From an uncultured Bacilli bacterium (GTDB lineage Bacteria; Bacillota_I; Bacilli_A; RF39; UBA660): a DNA stretch of 18,056 nucleotides. The stretch covers positions 1 through 18,056 of the forward strand of contig CANQOH010000025.1 of assembly GCA_947625425.1 (NCBI GenBank), in the 5' to 3' direction. The notes under the pieces were generated by a model. That model saw only the letters and a program-made list of their open reading frames with translations, searched no databases and was not told the DNA's origin. The position numbers and the translations under genes are program-made. Every line of letters starts with the position of its first letter. Position 1 is the stretch's first letter. Of this stretch, positions 7,315-15,469 are shown in pieces.

Positions 7315-7973
7315 TCCCCATCCAACCAATCATAATCTAATATTTCTTGTTCCTTATCACTAATCTCTTTATTCTTATTCTTTTCTTCTTTTCTATTCTT
7401 CAAATAATTATTTACATCATTCATCGTTTTAAACCCCTTTTTAGACCATGTATCAATTATTTTATCAATATACCTAAAATTACTCACGCCATTATAAATT
7501 GCTTCCTTTAAAGCCCCTAAAATGATATCTTCACTAATCCCTATATCTAACCAACCATTAATAATCTCTAATTCCATTGGTGACATAGTTCTTCCTAGTT
7601 CACTTTCAAAACTTCTAAAGATATCTCCTTCCGTATTCTTCTTAACTTCTTCACTTAAAGAACCAATAATACTTTTATAAGCTCCATCTAAAGAAACAAC
7701 TTCATTAAACCTACTCTCAACATCCTTAACACTCTCTAAAGAAACTAATCCCTTCATCATTAAAGAATTAAAAGCTTCCATAGCTTCATTAACATCTAAA
7801 CCTAAAGAACTACTAACTAATTCAATCTCAAATACTTTACTAAAACTATTATCAAAATAAGCTAATACTAAAAACTCATTTAAGCTTAAATTACTATCTA
7901 AAGCTATTTTAATTAAATAATCATTAATAACAATCTTCTTAGAATTTAATAATCTATAAAACTGCTCCTTCAT
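7311..7973 (-). CDS. dnaD: Primosomal protein DnaD
   Basis: DnaD acts with DnaA, DnaB and DnaI to load the replicative helicase at oriC and at restarted forks in Firmicutes. The N-terminal winged-helix oligomerisation region covers about residues 1-95 (LNEFLVLAYFDNSF). The DnaB_2-type DDBH2 domain covers about 117-183 and ends with the characteristic YIDKIIDTW (168-176). A Lys/Glu-rich tail follows. Its 220 aa are close to Bacillus DnaD. The ATG lies inside the 3' end of cca, a 20-bp overlap, with only a weak AAGAAGTGG ribosome site. The stop is TGA, overlapping nth. Confidence 0.93.
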   Translation of the reverse strand: MKEQFYRLLNSKKIVINDYLIKIALDSNLSLNEFLVLAYFDNSFSKVFEIELVSSSLGLDVNEAMEAFNSLMMKGLVSLESVKDVESRFNEVVSLDGAYKSIIGSLSEEVKKNTEGDIFRSFESELGRTMSPMELEIINGWLDIGISEDIILGALKEAIYNGVSNFRYIDKIIDTWSKKGFKTMNDVNNYLKNRKEEKNKNKEISDKEQEILDYDWLDGE

Positions 7974-9066
7974 TTAACCACTTCTTTCGATTAACTAAAA
8001 TATAATCTTTAATTAAACTATTATCATTTTCTAATTCTCTTTTTAATATAACATCCTTTAAATCATCATATACTTCCCCAATAATTCTTCCGGGTTGTAT
8101 TTCTAATATCTTACATATTTCATCACTAGTAATATTAATATCTTTAATACTACTAATTACTAAATTCTTATTTAAACGAGTTATATCTTCTTTATTAACC
8201 CCTAATATATCCCCAGCAACCATTGCTAAATATAAACCATAATTAAATAATACATTTTCATCTATCTTACCATATTTAACAATATTTTTAATTATTTTTA
8301 TATTTTCTTTTTCTTCTTTACTAAAAGGTAATTCTTCTTTTATATCTAATTGACTATACATCCCACATATATCACTAATATATACAATATTATCTTTATA
8401 ATCAATCCCTATATAAGGTAAGAATCCTAAATCTTTTAATAATTTAAGTCCTACTTTAGCATTCTTATTAACTAATATTTTAGTTAATTCTTCTTTTATT
8501 CTTTCTCTCGATAATTCACTTATTAATTTACGATGTTTCTTTAATTCTTTATATAGATTTTCTTCTATTCTAAAACCTAATGTTGTTGCAAATCTAACCG
8601 CTCTTAACATACGTAGTGGATCTTCACTAATACGATCTTCTATCTTACCAACACATCTAATTATTTTATTTTTAATATCTTCTTGTCCATCAAAGACATC
8701 TATAATACTTCCATCTTTGCTCATACATATCGCATTCATTGTAAAATCTCTTCTTTGAACATCATCTATTAAATTATCAACATATTCTATTTCAACTTTT
8801 TTTCTATTCCCATTATATTTTAAATCTCGACGATAAGTCGTAATATCTATTCTTAAATCATTACTATTTATTTTAACAGCACCATATTCATTAGAAGTAA
8901 TATTATAATCACTAAATATATCAATTAATTCTTTAACTCTAGCATTAGTACATATATCTATATCACTAGTTTCTATCCCAAGTAGATAATCTCTTACATA
9001 ACCACCTACTATATAAGCTTCAAAACCATTATCTTCTATTCTACTTAATATATCATTAACTTTCAT
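7954..9066 (-). CDS. cca: CCA-adding tRNA nucleotidyltransferase
   Basis: The enzyme adds or repairs the 3' CCA end of tRNAs from CTP and ATP. The class II nucleotidyltransferase head is clear: VGGYVRDYLLG, catalytic D35-x-D37, RRDFTMNAI (105-113), then EDPLRMLRAVRFATTLGF (148-165). The C-terminal half is helical and more divergent. I chose the ATG at 9066 (370 aa) over that at 9078: GAGG lies 6 nt before it, while the outer ATG falls at the expected transcript start of the TGATATAAT promoter. The Bacillus protein is slightly longer. It heads the cca-dnaD-nth operon. A related poly(A) polymerase function is less likely in this phylum. Confidence 0.94.
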   Translation of the reverse strand: MKVNDILSRIEDNGFEAYIVGGYVRDYLLGIETSDIDICTNARVKELIDIFSDYNITSNEYGAVKINSNDLRIDITTYRRDLKYNGNRKKVEIEYVDNLIDDVQRRDFTMNAICMSKDGSIIDVFDGQEDIKNKIIRCVGKIEDRISEDPLRMLRAVRFATTLGFRIEENLYKELKKHRKLISELSRERIKEELTKILVNKNAKVGLKLLKDLGFLPYIGIDYKDNIVYISDICGMYSQLDIKEELPFSKEEKENIKIIKNIVKYGKIDENVLFNYGLYLAMVAGDILGVNKEDITRLNKNLVISSIKDINITSDEICKILEIQPGRIIGEVYDDLKDVILKRELENDNSLIKDYILVNRKKWLNEGAVL

Positions 9067-9082
9067 ATTATCCCTCATTTAA

Positions 9083-9091
9083 ATTATATCA
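9083..9091 (-). promoter_or_regulatory. Extended -10 promoter of cca-dnaD-nth
   Basis: The minus strand has TGATATAAT (9091-9083), a perfect -10 with the TGn extension. The expected -35 position reads AAAGAT, so the extension probably compensates. The transcript would begin near 9076 with a leader of about 10 nt, just enough for the GAGG site of cca. Confidence 0.65.
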
Positions 9092-9133
9092 TATAAAAAC
9101 CCAATATCTTTTTATAAAAGCATAATTAGACAT

Positions 9134-9163
9134 AAAAAAATTACTGAATTAATTCAGTAATTT
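9134..9163 (-). terminator. Rho-independent terminator of surface protein A
   Basis: A perfect hairpin (arms 9138-9148 and 9153-9163, loop TTAA; core TTACTGAA) is followed on the minus strand by a run of T (the A run at 9134-9140). It lies 7 nt past the stop of the gene at 9170. Confidence 0.85.
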
Positions 9164-9169
9164 AATTTA

Positions 9170-10780
9170 TTATTTTAAGAATTTTAACTTCTTATAATTT
9201 TTATTAACTATAAAACCTAAACCACCAGCTAATAGAGATATTCCCATTATTGAAACCGCAGCTGTATTAGGGTTTTGAATTATTTCTTCAATAATTTTTG
9301 TAAATGTTACTTCAATAGTAACTTCACTAGCTGGCATTACAAATTTACCATCTTTTACTTCTATTTCATTTCCATCTTTATCAGTAACTACTACTTTATC
9401 TACTTTCCATCCAAATTTAGGTTTAACTTCAACACTTTGTTCTTCACCAGCAAAGCTTTCTGAATTAACATTAACTTCACCTTCACCAGTTACATTAGTA
9501 CTAATATCAAATGATAATTGATATACTTCAGTAGTTGTATACATTGCGCAACTTGAAGACCCATAACTATCAGTTAATAATAAATTAGCTTCACCAGCCA
9601 TACAAGATGACACATCAATTTCATTTTTAGAAACCATAAATCCTACCTCAGTAGGTACTAAATGAGTATAAACAGCTGTTTCATTTGAAATAACTTGAAC
9701 TAATTTACCTTCTAAATCATAAACAGCAATAGCACTTCCAAACTGACCAGTAACAATAGCTACTACATAATCGTTTATTAATTCAACATTAACAGCATAA
9801 GTATATTCCCCTAAGTCTTCTTCCCAGATTTTATTACCTTCAGCATCAGTAAGACCTATGTGACCAGATTTCGGTTTTTCCTCAACAAGTCTACTTACTT
9901 CCATTGCGCTAGGTACAGGCATAGATGTTGGATATTCCTTACGCATAGACATCATTGTTGCTATATCAGGAATACCATCTACACTAGTATAAGCATAATA
10001 ATTTTCATTTTTATCAAGACTTATAATACCTTCTTCTAATTTTTCACCTAATCTAGAAGTATCATATACTTGTTCAAAATAATTTTTAATTTTTGTACTT
10101 CTTGGATTGTAATCTATTTTAAAAACTGATAATTCTTTTAAATCTTTATCAATAGATAAAATACCCATACCATATTGTAAGAAATAAATACTATTATTAT
10201 CAACAGTCATTGTACTATAACCAAGTAATCTACCAAATAACTGAATCATAAGCATATTCATAAGGTCGCCATCATTTTCTAAATAATCAATATCATCATA
10301 TTTAAAATCAAATTGTTCTTCAATTCCAAAATTTTTATTAAATTTAACAATACTTAACCCTACAGTATCATTATATCCACCAGAAACATAAGGTGCAGTA
10401 TCTATTGAAAAAACTGATGCAGAACGTCCACCATACAATGAACGAATATCAAATGTAACAGCATAAATGTATTCACCATCAGTTACAACATTTTTAACGA
10501 TTTTATAATCTAATACTTTTTCTTTTGCAACATTTCCATTATGATCATATCTTCTTAATACTGTAGATATTTTTTCATTATAAGGATTCATATCTACACG
10601 AAAATTAACATATTCATCATTATAAATTAAGTTTGCATCAATGATACCAACTCCTTGAAATGCAGTTGCTTTATCATCATTTTTCCAATCTAACACAAAT
10701 GGATTTTCTTTTGCTTCTACCACACTCATACATAAAAAGAATAAACTTAGTAGAAAGACTATTGTTTTACTTTTTTTCAT
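9170..10780 (-). CDS. Secreted surface protein A with InlB-B-like repeat and NPNT anchor
   Basis: I do not recognise a named family. The 536-aa protein has a signal peptide cleaved after VEA (residue 23). A long beta-rich body follows, with recurring units of the type GLTDAEGNKIWEEDL / DYVVAIV / VYDLEGKLVQ, suggesting a beta-propeller. A divergent InlB B-repeat-like domain lies at about 428-493 (GWKVDKVVVTDKDGNEIEVKDG). The C-terminus is NPNT (503-506), a hydrophobic helix and YKKLKFLK, like a sortase signal or a plain membrane anchor. Two cysteines bracket a loop before the B-repeat. It is closely related to the protein at 15470 and more distantly to that at 10907. GAGG lies 7 nt before the ATG. 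It has its own promoter and terminator, so it is monocistronic. Adhesion or ligand binding is only a guess. Confidence 0.85.
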   Translation of the reverse strand: MKKSKTIVFLLSLFFLCMSVVEAKENPFVLDWKNDDKATAFQGVGIIDANLIYNDEYVNFRVDMNPYNEKISTVLRRYDHNGNVAKEKVLDYKIVKNVVTDGEYIYAVTFDIRSLYGGRSASVFSIDTAPYVSGGYNDTVGLSIVKFNKNFGIEEQFDFKYDDIDYLENDGDLMNMLMIQLFGRLLGYSTMTVDNNSIYFLQYGMGILSIDKDLKELSVFKIDYNPRSTKIKNYFEQVYDTSRLGEKLEEGIISLDKNENYYAYTSVDGIPDIATMMSMRKEYPTSMPVPSAMEVSRLVEEKPKSGHIGLTDAEGNKIWEEDLGEYTYAVNVELINDYVVAIVTGQFGSAIAVYDLEGKLVQVISNETAVYTHLVPTEVGFMVSKNEIDVSSCMAGEANLLLTDSYGSSSCAMYTTTEVYQLSFDISTNVTGEGEVNVNSESFAGEEQSVEVKPKFGWKVDKVVVTDKDGNEIEVKDGKFVMPASEVTIEVTFTKIIEEIIQNPNTAAVSIMGISLLAGGLGFIVNKNYKKLKFLK

Positions 10781-10805
10781 ATATAAACCTCTATTCTATA
10801 ATAAG

Positions 10806-10835
10806 ATTATATCTTGGATTGTAAAAAAATGTCAA
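10806..10835 (-). promoter_or_regulatory. Promoter of surface protein A
   Basis: The minus strand has TTGACA (10835-10830), an 18-nt spacer containing seven T, and TATAAT (10811-10806). The leader contains AGAATAGAGG, nearly identical to the leaders of the paralogues at 12547 and 17116. Confidence 0.85.
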
Positions 10836-10871
10836 CGTGCCTAGTTAAACTTTACAAGTATGTTGTCATAT

Positions 10872-10900
10872 AAAAAAGATTACTATTTCTAGTAATCTTT
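10872..10900 (-). terminator. Rho-independent terminator of surface protein B
   Basis: An 11-bp stem (10875-10885 with 10890-10900, loop TTTC; core AGATTACTA) is followed by T residues on the minus strand (A run 10872-10877). It lies 6 nt past the stop of the gene at 10907. Confidence 0.85.
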
Positions 10901-10906
10901 AACTTA

Positions 10907-12547
10907 TTATTTTAAGAATCTTAATTTCTTGAAGTATCTAATTCCTACAATACCAAGACCAACTGTTACTATAGCTATTCCAGTTATTGAGAAAGCATTA
11001 GTATTTGGGTTCTCTATTACTGGAGGTTCCTCTATTTCTTCTTCAATCTCAACTATCTTTATTGCTACATTAACATCACTAGCTGGCATTGTGAATGCAT
11101 TATCTTCTACTTCTAATACATTACCTTCAGCATCAGTTACTATAATAGAATCTACTTTGTAACCTTCTTTAGGTATTACTTCAATTGTTTCTTTCTTACC
11201 AGCAAAAGATTGTTCATTTGCTTTAACTTCTGCTTCACCATCTAAATCAACATTAATGTTATATGGTAATGCATAATGTTCAGTTGTCAATACTACCTTA
11301 CAATAATCAGGATCATCGTTAATCGTAGCAATACCATTTAATTGATTTTGTGTAGAAACATTGTCATAATAATAACATTGATTTGTAGCCTCTATATCAG
11401 TTACTAAGAAACCATTTGTTGTTGAAGCCAAGAATTGATAACCATCATATTTACTTTTTATTGTTTGAACAACTTTACCATCTAAATCATAAATAACCAC
11501 ATCATTGCCATATTCACCCATACCTTGAGCAACAATATATTCATTAATTAGTTTAACATTAGTAAAGAAATAATAATTTTTATTTTCTACTTCCCACTCT
11601 ATCTTACCAGCTTTATCTAACAATCCAATATAAGCCATTGGATATGATGGAACACTAGTAATATATGTTGATGTTCCACCTTGAATTTGTATAATAGGAG
11701 GATTACTAAAAGGATCTAAACTCTCTTCTTCTAATGAAATTGGTGTTGGTGAAGGAAAGAAATAATCAAGCCAATCAAAATCACTAATTACAGTTTTACT
11801 ATAAGCTACATTTTTATCACTAACATCTGATGATATAAAATAATAATCATCATCATTGCGATAGCTTTCATAAGATAACATATATAAATAATAAATCTCA
11901 GGGAAATATTTTTTTACTGAATTTTCATCAGATTTAACAGTTTTAATTGTTCCCAAATTTAAATCAAAACTTCGAATTTCAAAATTAGTTCCTAGAATAT
12001 ACAAACGATCATTAACAATTGATAAAGTACTCATTCCATAAAAAGGTGCTTCAACATTTGCAAAACGTATAAAAGGATAATCATAGTTGTAGTAATTAAC
12101 AGTTTCATCATATAAATCATATGCTTCTTCAATATTAAAATTATCATCTAATTTAATAATTTGTGGAGCTGAATCATAATAATAACCATTATAATAATAA
12201 TCATCATTATAACCATAATCATATTTATTTACTAATAAAAATACATTTTCATCATTAGTAACAGCATCTAATACTCCATATATACTGTCATTTAATTTTT
12301 TCTCTTTTATTAAACTACCATCGTTATCGTAATATCTTATATGAGAATAATCATCCTCATCGGTATAAATAGCTAGATAGCCATTTCGATATCGAAGATT
12401 TAAAACAGCATAACGACTATCTGTAGTTTCATAAAAAGATTCTTTTTCTCGCCAATCTAAACTAAATGGATCCTCCTTAGCACTAACCACACCTATAAAC
12501 ATAAAGAAAAGACTCAGTAGAAGTATTATTGTTTTACTTTTTTTCAT
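10907..12547 (-). CDS. Secreted surface protein B with InlB-B-like repeat and NPNT anchor
   Basis: This 546-aa protein is a divergent paralogue of the proteins at 9170 and 15470; its function is unknown. The signal peptide ends after VSA (23) and is followed by KEDPFSLDW, as in the others. The body shows propeller-like units (AYIGLLDKAGKIEWEVEN, YDLDGKVVQTIKS) and is rich in Tyr, Asp and Asn, including a stretch near residues 110-130 dominated by Tyr/Asn/Asp. The B-repeat-like domain lies at about 430-495, followed by an acidic stretch, then NPNT (513-516), a membrane helix and FKKLRFLK. A cysteine pair brackets a loop longer than in protein A. AGAGG lies before the ATG. It has its own promoter and terminator and stands between protein A and the glycosyltransferase operon. 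Confidence 0.85.
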   Translation of the reverse strand: MKKSKTIILLLSLFFMFIGVVSAKEDPFSLDWREKESFYETTDSRYAVLNLRYRNGYLAIYTDEDDYSHIRYYDNDGSLIKEKKLNDSIYGVLDAVTNDENVFLLVNKYDYGYNDDYYYNGYYYDSAPQIIKLDDNFNIEEAYDLYDETVNYYNYDYPFIRFANVEAPFYGMSTLSIVNDRLYILGTNFEIRSFDLNLGTIKTVKSDENSVKKYFPEIYYLYMLSYESYRNDDDYYFISSDVSDKNVAYSKTVISDFDWLDYFFPSPTPISLEEESLDPFSNPPIIQIQGGTSTYITSVPSYPMAYIGLLDKAGKIEWEVENKNYYFFTNVKLINEYIVAQGMGEYGNDVVIYDLDGKVVQTIKSKYDGYQFLASTTNGFLVTDIEATNQCYYYDNVSTQNQLNGIATINDDPDYCKVVLTTEHYALPYNINVDLDGEAEVKANEQSFAGKKETIEVIPKEGYKVDSIIVTDAEGNVLEVEDNAFTMPASDVNVAIKIVEIEEEIEEPPVIENPNTNAFSITGIAIVTVGLGIVGIRYFKKLRFLK

Positions 12548-12573
12548 ATATTAACCTCTATTCTATTAACAAG

Positions 12574-12603
12574 ATTATATCGTCTACAGTCAAATAATGT
12601 CAA
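12574..12603 (-). promoter_or_regulatory. Promoter of surface protein B
   Basis: The minus strand has TTGACA (12603-12598), an 18-nt spacer and TATAAT (12579-12574). The spacing is the same as for protein A, and the leader carries the same TAGAATAGAGGTT sequence. Confidence 0.85.
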
Positions 12604-12634
12604 TTAATTGTTAAAGCATTACACAGCTTTACAC

Positions 12635-12658
12635 AAAAAAGACACGCTAGTGTGTCTT
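12635..12658 (-). terminator. Rho-independent terminator of the C-270aa-GTC-GT2 operon
   Basis: The stem AAGACAC/GTGTCTT (12652-12658 with 12639-12645) is followed by T6 on the minus strand. The GT2 stop codon TAG (12649-12647) lies in the 6-nt loop, so the hairpin overlaps the coding end. Confidence 0.8.
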
Positions 12659-13351
12659 CTTATTATATTTAAACTTAATATTTAAAATACAAAATACATG
12701 TCTAAAACCATCTCTAATAGTCTTTAAATGTGATTTTTTATTTCTTTGATCTTTAAATAATTTAGTTGGTATTTCAATCATTTTTAAATTATAAAGACTA
12801 GCCTTACATATCATTTCAGAAGCAAATTCCATACCTCCACAATTTAAATTTATTTCATTTATTTTATCTTTTCTAAAACTTCTAAGTCCACAATGAAAAT
12901 CTTTTACAGGAGTTTTAAAAAAGAAATTAGCAAATCCAGATAAGAAAGGAATTCCTAAACGGTGTGAAAAAGACATTGCCCCTTTTTCAATTCCACCTTT
13001 AAATCTATTACCAACTACTAAGTCATAACCTTCATCTAATTTATCTACAAATTTACCAATATCATAAAAGTTATAACTCATATCAGCATCACCCATGATA
13101 ATGTAATCTCCTTTAGCATTCTTTATTCCATTAAGTAACGCATTACCATAGCCTTTATCACTACATTCAACTACTCTTGCTTTATTTTTCTTAGCAATTT
13201 TAACTGAATTATCTGTACTTCCATTATCACTAATTAATATTTCTGCTACTTTATTTAGTTTTTCTTTTCTTAGACAATCCTGAATCTGTTTTATTACTTT
13301 TTCCAGTGTTTCTTCCTCGTTTAGACAAGGTATCAGTACTGTTAACTTCAT
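12647..13351 (-). CDS. GT2 glycosyltransferase, dolichyl/polyprenyl-phosphate sugar synthase type
   Basis: This is a cytoplasmic GT-A-fold enzyme that probably transfers a sugar from a nucleotide sugar to a polyprenyl phosphate. The 234-aa sequence begins with VLIPCLNEEETL, carries SDNGSTDNS (41-49), the metal-binding D88-A-D90, VVGNRFKGGIEKGAM (112-126) and the acceptor-loop region DFHCGLRSF...GGMEFASEM (151-180). Unlike longer relatives it lacks C-terminal membrane helices. The ATG has AAGGAG 6 nt upstream, and both lie inside the preceding membrane-protein gene, giving a 101-bp overlap. Pairing with a polytopic membrane protein fits a two-step pathway: lipid-linked sugar made inside, then used outside. 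The sugar and acceptor cannot be read from the sequence. Confidence 0.88.
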   Translation of the reverse strand: MKLTVLIPCLNEEETLEKVIKQIQDCLRKEKLNKVAEILISDNGSTDNSVKIAKKNKARVVECSDKGYGNALLNGIKNAKGDYIIMGDADMSYNFYDIGKFVDKLDEGYDLVVGNRFKGGIEKGAMSFSHRLGIPFLSGFANFFFKTPVKDFHCGLRSFRKDKINEINLNCGGMEFASEMICKASLYNLKMIEIPTKLFKDQRNKKSHLKTIRDGFRHVFCILNIKFKYNKKTH

Positions 13352-14633
13352 AACTTACTCCTTCACAAACAATTAATATTACTACAATTACTAATGGTAA
13401 TAAAGCACGATAATCAAAGAATGAATGCTGATAAGTATGAGCAAACAAAACAAGCATTCTTCCTATTCCAATCATACTAATTAATAACAATGAATTAATT
13501 AATTTCCTTTTCTCTTTATTCAATAAAAGTACATAAATCAAAGTAATTACAACTCCTACTGAAATAAAAGCTACCAAGCTAGATTTGTTTAATATATTAA
13601 ATGGAAATAAATTACAAAATATTTTTTTAATAGTATCACCCAATACTTCAAAAAAATTATAATCATAACCTAAATCATATATTCTAATACTAGCTTTATT
13701 TCCAATATTAAACACTTGATTAAAACCTAATACTATTATTGATAAAATCCATTTAACAACAAATGTCATTGCATATGATACCAACCATATTAAAGTTGAT
13801 TTTATAATAAACAATATATTTTCTTTAGTACTTATTGTCTTTTCTTTATTATTTAGATAAACATACAATAACAAAGGAATTGTTAACGCTAGTGTTTCGC
13901 AAGTTAAAAAATCAAAGAAACACGAACACAACCCACTAGCTATTAACAAATAAGTAAAATATTCTTTCTTTTTATTATATATTTTCATCGTTACTATTGA
14001 TGAAATTAACATAACAACAAAGATAAAGAAATATTCAAAACATAAGGGAACAATTGCAAAATTAATTGCGATTAAACCTCCAACAAAAGCTATTAACAAG
14101 CCTTTTGACTTTTTAAATATTAAATATAATAAATATAAAGTTAATAAAGTAATAATAATTATATTTATAAATTTTATCTCTTTTACATTAAAAATTGTTA
14201 ATAAAGGTTTAATATAAATAATAGATCCATGCCAATACCTTGAATATTCAAAATTAGGTATTACAGTATCATCAGTAACACAATGTTCTAGACTTCCTGA
14301 ATATCCCATAAAAATATTAAGGAAAAACTTCATTAAGACTTGAGCTTTAAAATAACTATAATGCTTATTATTAGCATTCCAAATCAAATTAAGTGTTAAT
14401 AAATCAATATTATCATCAATCATCAATGATTCAATAAGATATTTATTATTTGATTGCTTCACTTTATCATTATTAATCATCAAATAATATTTTCTACCAC
14501 CATAATATTCAATAGTTTCTTGAAGATTATTTTCTATATATCTATTAGGTATTCGAATTACCAAAGCCTGTAAAATAAATAATACAAAAATTATCCCTAA
14601 GAAAAAAGAGATATATTTAATGACTTTTTTCAT
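13251..14633 (-). CDS. Polytopic membrane protein, possible GT-C-type glycosyltransferase
   Basis: I do not recognise a named family. The 460-aa protein has one N-terminal helix (5-28), a large extracytoplasmic loop (29-150) with acidic residues and a YSRYWHGSIIYIKPLL segment (130-145), then about eight or nine further helices up to residue 425. This layout resembles GT-C enzymes, which use polyprenyl-phosphate sugars outside the membrane, and the DPM1-like gene beside it supports that; the assignment remains an inference. The ATG overlaps the preceding stop as TAATG and has AAAGGA 8 nt upstream. The last 33 residues (428-460), basic and Ser/Asn-rich, are read from DNA that also encodes the GT2 N-terminus, so they are probably not an old part of the protein. 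Confidence 0.7.
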   Translation of the reverse strand: MKKVIKYISFFLGIIFVLFILQALVIRIPNRYIENNLQETIEYYGGRKYYLMINNDKVKQSNNKYLIESLMIDDNIDLLTLNLIWNANNKHYSYFKAQVLMKFFLNIFMGYSGSLEHCVTDDTVIPNFEYSRYWHGSIIYIKPLLTIFNVKEIKFINIIIITLLTLYLLYLIFKKSKGLLIAFVGGLIAINFAIVPLCFEYFFIFVVMLISSIVTMKIYNKKKEYFTYLLIASGLCSCFFDFLTCETLALTIPLLLYVYLNNKEKTISTKENILFIIKSTLIWLVSYAMTFVVKWILSIIVLGFNQVFNIGNKASIRIYDLGYDYNFFEVLGDTIKKIFCNLFPFNILNKSSLVAFISVGVVITLIYVLLLNKEKRKLINSLLLISMIGIGRMLVLFAHTYQHSFFDYRALLPLVIVVILIVCEGVSYEVNSTDTLSKRGRNTGKSNKTDSGLSKKRKTK

Positions 14634-15445
14634 TATTTATATCCTTTTTTTCTTTTTTCATAAATTATAATTACCAAAGCACCAGATATTAATGCTAAAA
14701 CAACAATAACTGATGATACAAAAGAACTTGTATTTGGATTTTCAACAACTTGTTCTTCTGGTTTTTTTTCTGGTTCAGGTTCAGGCTCTGGTTCAGGTTC
14801 AGGTTCTGGCTCAGGTTCAGGAGCCGGAGTTTCAACTGGAACCTCTTTTAGTAAAACAAGATTTTCAGGCTCCATTCTATAATTATAATATAATCTATAT
14901 AAGAAATGGCAAAAATCACCAAATTCCTTGTCCGGTACTCCGTTACTTTGACAAATTTGATATGTTAAACTACTTGTATCATTATACTTATCAACTGGTA
15001 AACGTTTCCATTTAGTAACTTCCTCTAATTTTGGAATAGTATATTCCTCTCCATCAACAGTAGCTTTTTTACCGCCATTATTATACTCATTATAATATCC
15101 ACAAGCTCCAGAACCAATATATGTTTCCAAAGTATTATCTTTTATAAAAGATTTAACATAAGTACCAATTCTGTATTTTGCACTTGTTTCTAAACCACAA
15201 GAAGCAAATTCCGCTTCATATATCAACTGATCATTTCTATCAAAATATATAAAATAATAAACAGTTCCATAATATTCATAAGCACGTTTTGGTTTTAAGT
15301 TTATTGTATCATTCCTATCATAAAATTTAATATCATCTTCATCCAATAACTTTTCATATTCTGTTATAGCTGAAGCATTAACTTTTAAAGCAAAGCCAAA
15401 AGCAACAAATAGTAAAGCTAATAATATTTTATTCACATTTTTCAT
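14633..15445 (-). CDS. Secreted NPNT-anchored protein with Pro-Glu stalk
   Basis: No known family is recognised for this 270-aa protein. It has a signal peptide (cleavage after VNA, residue 24, or two residues later) and a globular region of about 180 residues with several cysteines (SCG, GACGYY, QICQS, FCHFLY). A (Pro-Glu)9 stretch at 209-226 probably spans the wall as a rigid stalk. NPNT (236-239), a membrane helix and EKRKKGYK follow. The C-terminal signal matches that of the three larger surface proteins although the rest is unrelated. It follows protein C by 24 nt with no terminator between, and its stop overlaps the start of the membrane protein gene, so it belongs to one operon with the glycosyltransferases. 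The ribosome site is modest (GAGG at 11 nt). It may be a glycosylation substrate or a partner of protein C; neither is shown. Confidence 0.82.
   Translation of the reverse strand: MKNVNKILLALLFVAFGFALKVNASAITEYEKLLDEDDIKFYDRNDTINLKPKRAYEYYGTVYYFIYFDRNDQLIYEAEFASCGLETSAKYRIGTYVKSFIKDNTLETYIGSGACGYYNEYNNGGKKATVDGEEYTIPKLEEVTKWKRLPVDKYNDTSSLTYQICQSNGVPDKEFGDFCHFLYRLYYNYRMEPENLVLLKEVPVETPAPEPEPEPEPEPEPEPEPEKKPEEQVVENPNTSSFVSSVIVVLALISGALVIIIYEKRKKGYK
14768..14821 (-). repeat. Nine 6-bp repeats encoding (Pro-Glu)9
   Basis: Nine consecutive hexamers of the form CC(T/A)GA(A/G) on the coding strand encode nine Pro-Glu dipeptides. Third-base variation between units shows they are not a fresh expansion, but the tract could still change in length by whole units without shifting the frame. 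Confidence 0.9.
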
Positions 15446-15469
15446 AATTCTATCTACCTCAACTAAACA

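Noticed and set aside
9275..9463. Plus-strand open frame opposite the 3' part of surface protein A, and a similar one at 10929-11162 opposite B
   Set aside because: Both are antisense to well-supported genes, with low-complexity translations and no ribosome sites.
10712..10780. Lipoprotein signal in surface protein A (cysteine 17 in the signal peptide)
   Set aside because: The cysteine is inside the hydrophobic core, is not preceded by a lipobox residue pattern, and is absent in B and C. A normal signal peptidase site (VEA) follows.
12140..12240. AT-rich repetitive tract (ATAATAATC-like) as a possible microsatellite
   Set aside because: It encodes the Tyr/Asn/Asp-rich part of surface protein B in frame and is irregular, so it is explained by codon use for Tyr and Asp.
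14713..15015. Plus-strand open frame of 100 codons with a VQVQ-type repeat
   Set aside because: The repeat is the antisense reading of the Pro-Glu tract of the 270-aa surface protein; there is no start signal.
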